Assembly (NCBI GenBank): GCA_000719025.1
Contig: JODP01000009.1
Location: 310,001-374,000, forward strand
Length of the DNA: 64,000 nucleotides
Direction of reading: 5' to 3'
Source: Kineosporia aurantiaca JCM 3230
GTDB taxonomy: Bacteria; Actinomycetota; Actinomycetes; Actinomycetales; Kineosporiaceae
Shown: positions 60,258 through 64,000 of the stretch, one piece after another
Layout of the letters: each line of letters opens with the position of its first letter
How positions within the stretch are numbered: the first letter of the stretch is position 1
Notes under the pieces: generated by a model
The model's database searches: none
Seen by the model: only the letters and a program-made list of their open reading frames with translations
What the model was told of the DNA's origin: nothing
Position numbers and translations under genes: made by a program

Positions 60258-61868
60258 ATGGTCCTGACCGGTACCCGAAACCGGATAGCCTCGTTCATCG
60301 TGTCGGCCCCGCTGCGCGATCCCGCGCCCGCCCGTTCCCTGGCCGACGTCGCCGACGTTCTCGGTACCACCGTGGCCGACACCGTCCGTGACGTCGTCAT
60401 CACTGGCGTCTGCCTGGACTCCCGGGCCGTGCGCCCCGGCGACCTGTACGCCGCGCTGCCCGGTGCGCGCACCCACGGGGCCCGGTTCGCGGCCGGCGCC
60501 GCCCAGCTGGGCGCCACCGCGGTGCTGACCGATCCGGCCGGCGCCGAACTGGCCGCCGCCGGCGGTCTGCCGGTCGTCGTGGTGCCGGACCCGCGGTCCC
60601 GGCTCGGCGACCTGGCGGCCTGGGTCTACGGCCGCCCCGCCGAGCAGATGCTGATGCTCGGGGTCACCGGCACCAACGGCAAGACCACCACGACGTTCCT
60701 GCTGGACGGGGCGCTGCGGGCGGCCGGGCGGCGCAGCGGCCTGATCGGCACGGTGATGACCCGGATCCTGGACGAGCAGGTGGCCAGCGTGCGCACCACC
60801 CCGGAGGCGCCCGACCTGGCCGCGCTGATGGCCCTGATGGTGCGCCGCGGGGTGGAGGTCTGCTCGATGGAGGTCTCCAGCCACGCGATCACCCTGGGCC
60901 GGGTCGACGGCCTGCGCTTCGACGTGGCCGGCTTCACCAACCTCTCGCAGGACCACCTGGACTTCCACCCGACGATGGAGGCGTACTTCGCGGCCAAGGC
61001 CGAGCTGTTCACCCCGGACCGGGCCGCGCACGGGGTGATCTGCGTGGACGACGAGTGGGGGGCCCGGCTGGCGGCCGAGGCCACCATCCCGGTCACCACG
61101 TTCAGCACCGAAGGGGCCGCCGCTGACTGGAGGGTCACCGACGCGCGTCCGTACGCGGTCGGTACCGACTTCGTCCTGACCGGACCGGACGGCACCACGG
61201 TGGACGCCCGCTGCCCGATCCCCGGTGACTTCAACGTCGCCAACACCGCGCTCGCCCTGCTCATGCTCGTGGTCTCCGGGAGCTCCCGGGCGGACGCGGC
61301 CCGCTGGCTGGCCGCCGCGCCGGCCGTGCCGGGCCGGATGGAACAGGTCGGCCCCGCGGTCCCCAGACGCCCTCTGGCGGTCGTGGACTACGCCCACACC
61401 CCGGACGCCGTGGCGACCGCGTTGCGGGCGCTGCGACCGGCCGCCACGGAACGCGGAGGCCCGCTGGTGGTGGTGCTCGGCGCCGGCGGCGACCGGGACC
61501 GGGCCAAGCGCCCGAAGATGGGCGCCGAGGCCGCGCGCCACGCCGACGTGGTCGTGGTGACGGACGACAACCCGCGCTCGGAGGTGCCGGCCGAGATCCG
61601 GGCCTCGGTGCTCGAAGGGGCACGGGCGGTCCCCGGCCCCCGGGCCCGGGAGGTCTTGGAGGTCGGCGACCGCCGCGAGGCGATCGAGACCGGCGTCCGG
61701 CTGGCCGGCCCGGACGGGATCGTGCTGGTCGCGGGCAAGGGACACGAGCGCGGTCAGGACGTCGCCGGGGTGGTCCACCCCTTCGACGACCGCGAGGTGC
61801 TGGCGTCGGTCCTGGTCGCGGTACCGGGATCGGTACCCGGAGGACTGTCAGGAGGACGGAACCGGTGA
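60258..61868 (+). CDS. murE: UDP-N-acetylmuramoyl-tripeptide synthetase (MurE)
   Basis: 536 residues. The P-loop is GVTGTNGKTTTTFLL, with TTPEAPD, MEVSSHAI, NLSQDHLDFHPTMEAYFAAKAELF (carbamylated Lys) and the amino-acid specificity box TDDNPRSE. The Arg in DNPR indicates diaminopimelate as the added residue. ATG at 60258 and GTG at 60300 are both possible; neither has a strong ribosome site. All catalytic motifs are intact, in contrast to murD downstream. The stop overlaps a small ORF. Confidence 0.94.
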   Translation: MVLTGTRNRIASFIVSAPLRDPAPARSLADVADVLGTTVADTVRDVVITGVCLDSRAVRPGDLYAALPGARTHGARFAAGAAQLGATAVLTDPAGAELAAAGGLPVVVVPDPRSRLGDLAAWVYGRPAEQMLMLGVTGTNGKTTTTFLLDGALRAAGRRSGLIGTVMTRILDEQVASVRTTPEAPDLAALMALMVRRGVEVCSMEVSSHAITLGRVDGLRFDVAGFTNLSQDHLDFHPTMEAYFAAKAELFTPDRAAHGVICVDDEWGARLAAEATIPVTTFSTEGAAADWRVTDARPYAVGTDFVLTGPDGTTVDARCPIPGDFNVANTALALLMLVVSGSSRADAARWLAAAPAVPGRMEQVGPAVPRRPLAVVDYAHTPDAVATALRALRPAATERGGPLVVVLGAGGDRDRAKRPKMGAEAARHADVVVVTDDNPRSEVPAEIRASVLEGARAVPGPRAREVLEVGDRREAIETGVRLAGPDGIVLVAGKGHERGQDVAGVVHPFDDREVLASVLVAVPGSVPGGLSGGRNR

Positions 61869-61951
61869 AGCACGGCCCCTGGCGGCTCGGTACGGTGAGC
61901 GCCGGAGTGAGGACCTTCAGCAGAACGAGAGAGACAGAGGCAGCGTCGTGA
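61865..61951 (+). CDS. 28-codon mini-ORF in the place of murF
   Basis: A GTG start at 61865 overlaps the murE stop (GTGA), and its TGA at 61949-61951 overlaps the mraY GTG (GTGA), so the ORF bridges the gap exactly. The product is 28 residues, basic, beginning MKHGPWRLG and ending ETEAAS. It resembles no MurF segment that I recognise. It may allow translational coupling of mraY to murE, be a deletion scar of murF, or be chance. It also contains the mraY ribosome site (AGAGG). Confidence 0.35.
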   Translation: MKHGPWRLGTVSAGVRTFSRTRETEAAS

Positions 61952-63033
61952 GAACGGTCCTGATCGCCGCGGCCGTGTCGCTGATCTGCGCACTCTTCGG
62001 AACCCCCTTGTTCATCCGGTTCCTGGTGAAGCGCAGCTACGGCCAGTTCGTCCGGGACGACGGCCCGACCTCGCACCACGTCAAGCGGGGTACCCCGACC
62101 ATGGGCGGCGCCGTGATCATCGGCGCCGCGCTGACCGGGTACGTGGTCGCGCACGCGGTGACGCTGGACGGCCCGACCATGTCCGGGGTCCTGGTGCTGT
62201 ACCTGATGACCGGGCTCGGCCTGGTCGGGTTCCTGGACGACTTCATCAAGATCAGCAAACAGCGGAGCCTGGGGCTGCGGGCCGGCGGGAAACTGGCCGG
62301 CCAGTCGTTCGTCTCGATCAGCTTCGCGGTGCTGACCCTGCAGTTCCCGGACAGCGGCTTCCGCACGCCCGGCTCGACCGCGATCTCGTTCATCCGGGAC
62401 ACCGCGGTCGACCTGGCCTTCGCCGGGCCGGTGATCGGCCTGATCCTGTACGTGGGCTGGACCTACGTGATGATCGCGGGCGCCAGCAACGGCGTGAACC
62501 TGACCGACGGGCTGGACGGCCTGGCCACCGGCGCGAGCGTGATGGTGTTCGGCGCCTACGTGCTGATCGGGGTCTGGCAGTCCAACCAGTCCTGCCAGCT
62601 CCCGGCCGGGGTCGGGCCGCAGTGTTACGAGGTGCGGGATCCGCGGGACCTGGCGGTGGTCGCGGCCTGCGTGATGGGCGCCTGTTTCGGGTTCCTCTGG
62701 TGGAACGCCTCACCGGCCAAGATCTTCATGGGCGACACCGGCTCGCTGGCCCTCGGCGGCGGCCTGGCCGGGCTGGCCATCACCTCCCGCACCGAGCTGC
62801 TGCTGGTGCCGCTGGCCGGGCTGTTCATCATGATCACGCTCTCGGTGATCATCCAGGTCGGCTCGTTCAAGCTGACCGGGAGACGGGTGTTCCGGATGGC
62901 CCCGCTGCAGCACCACTTCGAGCTCGTCGGGTGGGGCGAGGTGACCATCGTCATCCGGTTCTGGATCATTGCCGGGCTCTTCGTCGCGCTCGGCCTGGGT
63001 GTGTTCTACGCGGAGTGGGTGGTGGGCATATGA
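61948..63033 (+). CDS. mraY: phospho-N-acetylmuramoyl-pentapeptide transferase
   Basis: 361 residues, about ten membrane helices; makes lipid I. Motifs are TMGGAVII, the Asp pair FLDDFIKISK, NLTDGLDGLATG, the catalytic region FMGDTGSLALGG, and HHFELVGWGE near the C terminus. GTG at 61948 has AGAGG eight bases upstream. The stop overlaps the murD ATG. Confidence 0.95.
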   Translation: MRTVLIAAAVSLICALFGTPLFIRFLVKRSYGQFVRDDGPTSHHVKRGTPTMGGAVIIGAALTGYVVAHAVTLDGPTMSGVLVLYLMTGLGLVGFLDDFIKISKQRSLGLRAGGKLAGQSFVSISFAVLTLQFPDSGFRTPGSTAISFIRDTAVDLAFAGPVIGLILYVGWTYVMIAGASNGVNLTDGLDGLATGASVMVFGAYVLIGVWQSNQSCQLPAGVGPQCYEVRDPRDLAVVAACVMGACFGFLWWNASPAKIFMGDTGSLALGGGLAGLAITSRTELLLVPLAGLFIMITLSVIIQVGSFKLTGRRVFRMAPLQHHFELVGWGEVTIVIRFWIIAGLFVALGLGVFYAEWVVGI

Positions 63034-64000
63034 CCGATCCGCTGGAGAACGCCTGGGACGGCCTGCGGGTCGTCGTGGCGGGGATCGGGATCTCCGGTTT
63101 CGCCTGCGCCGACGCCCTGCTGGAGCGCGGCGCCCAGGTGGTGATCGTGGACGAGAGCGACGCCGGTTCCCGGCGCGAGCGCGGCATCGTGCTGGAGATG
63201 CTCGGGGCCGACATCCGGTTCGGGGCCGAGCACGTCGCCGCGCTGCCCGAGGTGGCCGGGGAACCGGCCGAGCTGCTGATCGTCTCGCCCGGCTGGACCG
63301 AGGAGCGGCCGGTGGTGGCGGGCGCGCTGGCGGCCGGCATCCCGGTCTGGGCCGAGGCCGAGCTGGCCTGGCGGTTGCGCCCGGCCCAGAGCCCGGCGCC
63401 CTGGCTGACGATCACCGGCACCCGGGGTAAGGCGACCACCGCGACAATGCTCGCCACCATGCTGGCGGCGAACGGTCAGCGGGCCACCTCCACCGGGCAG
63501 GCCGGCACCTCGCTGCTGGAATCGGTGCTGCACCCGGAGCCGTACGACGTGCTCGCCGTCGAGCTCTCCGCCTTCCAGCTGCAGTGGTCCTCCTCGCTGC
63601 AGCCGCTGGCCTCGGTCTGCCTCAACGTCGGCCCCGCCGAAAAGGGCGACTTCGGGCGGATCTACCAGAACACCGAGGTCGCCTGCGTCTACAACGTCGC
63701 CGACGCGGCGACGGAGGAGCTGGTGCGCGAGGCCGAGGTGATCGAGGGCGCGCGGGCGATCGGGTTCTCCGGCGGGGTACCCGCCGTCTCGATGCTGGGA
63801 CTGGTTGAGGACGTCCTGTGCGACCGGGCTTTCGTGCCTCAGCGCACCACCTCGGCGGCGGAGTTGGGCACGATTGAGGACGTCCGCACCGCGGGCGCCG
63901 GGGTTCTCGCCGGTCACAACGTGCTGAATGCCCTGGCGGCGGCCTCCCTGGCGCGGGCCTACGGGGTTACCCCCGTAGCCGTGCGGGACGGTCTGCGCCA
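63030..64000 (+). CDS. murD: MurD-like ligase with altered catalytic motifs (partial, 3' end outside window)
   Basis: 323 residues in view. Position, the N-terminal Rossmann domain (VVVAGIGISGFACADALLERG), ELSAFQLQW and GHNVLNALAAA identify MurD. The P-loop reads GTRGKATT (130-137) instead of GTNGK[ST]T. The stretch that normally carries the DHLDxH motif and about 12 more residues is replaced by NVGPAEKGDFGRIYQN (199-214), leaving no conserved His and placing Phe where the carbamylated Lys should be. GNxGTP reads GQAGTS. The reading frame is intact. It is either a pseudoenzyme or a very divergent ligase. Confidence 0.85.
   Translation, partial: MTDPLENAWDGLRVVVAGIGISGFACADALLERGAQVVIVDESDAGSRRERGIVLEMLGADIRFGAEHVAALPEVAGEPAELLIVSPGWTEERPVVAGALAAGIPVWAEAELAWRLRPAQSPAPWLTITGTRGKATTATMLATMLAANGQRATSTGQAGTSLLESVLHPEPYDVLAVELSAFQLQWSSSLQPLASVCLNVGPAEKGDFGRIYQNTEVACVYNVADAATEELVREAEVIEGARAIGFSGGVPAVSMLGLVEDVLCDRAFVPQRTTSAAELGTIEDVRTAGAGVLAGHNVLNALAAASLARAYGVTPVAVRDGLR

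Noticed and set aside
63600..63660. Frameshift explaining the missing MurD motif
   Set aside because: Both sides align to MurD in the same frame and no compensating shift restores DHLDxH, so an in-frame replacement is the simpler reading.

Overview
The window is high-GC DNA with GTG starts, 4-nt start/stop overlaps and a gene order typical of Actinomycetia. Much of it follows, gene by gene, the Mycobacterium tuberculosis stretch from mraY/murD through mraZ, metF, Rv2175c, pknL, aroG, Rv2182c and Rv2184c-Rv2186c to fadD15 (Rv2187). MurE carries the DNPR signature of diaminopimelate-type peptidoglycan. A carotenoid cluster and a Tad pilus locus flank or interrupt that backbone. A Kineosporia-like actinobacterium would fit, but the genus is a guess.

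Layout. 1-7.8 kb: Tad pilus assembly genes on the minus strand (receiver-like protein, TadC, TadB, TadA ATPase, TadZ, CpaB, a Tad-domain pseudopilin-like protein, TadE). 7.8-10.0 kb: an ABC exporter pair. 10.1-27 kb: the conserved actinobacterial block (FadD15-like ligase, zinc-ribbon protein, SRPBCC protein, ArsA-like ATPase, two tandem ROK glucokinases, EEP hydrolase, esterase, PlsC-like acyltransferase, class II DAHP synthase, threonine aldolase, GNAT, PknL with four PASTA domains, LysM transglycosylase, Rv2175c homologue). 26-40.4 kb: carotenoid genes in two groups. crtE-crtI-[sialyltransferase-like]-[pyruvyl transferase]-crtB lie on the minus strand; metF and a CDP-alcohol transferase follow on plus; then come cruF, a cruG-like glycosyltransferase, a crtD-like gene and a crtA-like monooxygenase. 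No lycopene cyclase is visible, so the local enzymes point to an acyclic, hydroxylated, glycosylated and perhaps ketolated carotenoid. 40.5-41.5 kb: menC. 41.6-49.6 kb: an SOS-controlled translesion cassette (LexA box, DUF6504 protein, HEPN-type protein, DnaE2, DNA polymerase IV). 49.7-55.5 kb: a DUF3040 protein and the MoxR/DUF58/transglutaminase trio. 56-64 kb: the dcw cluster (mraZ, rsmH, ftsL, ftsI, murE, mraY, murD, truncated by the window end).

Main observations. (1) Between about 34.5 and 50.7 kb the DNA is unusually rich in minisatellites. Two arrays of about 33-34 bp begin exactly at the stop codons of minus-strand genes, and their units resemble the last codons of those genes. In-frame expansions add disordered segments to DnaE2, polymerase IV and the DUF6504 protein. 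(2) A GT29/sialyltransferase-like protein and a polysaccharide pyruvyl transferase sit between crtI and crtB. (3) The dcw MurD lacks several catalytic motifs, and murF is absent from its usual place, where a 28-codon ORF is coupled to both neighbours. (4) The mutasome-like cassette has a perfect SOS box and a long leader with a 13-bp hairpin. No tRNA, rRNA, IS element or CRISPR array was recognised.
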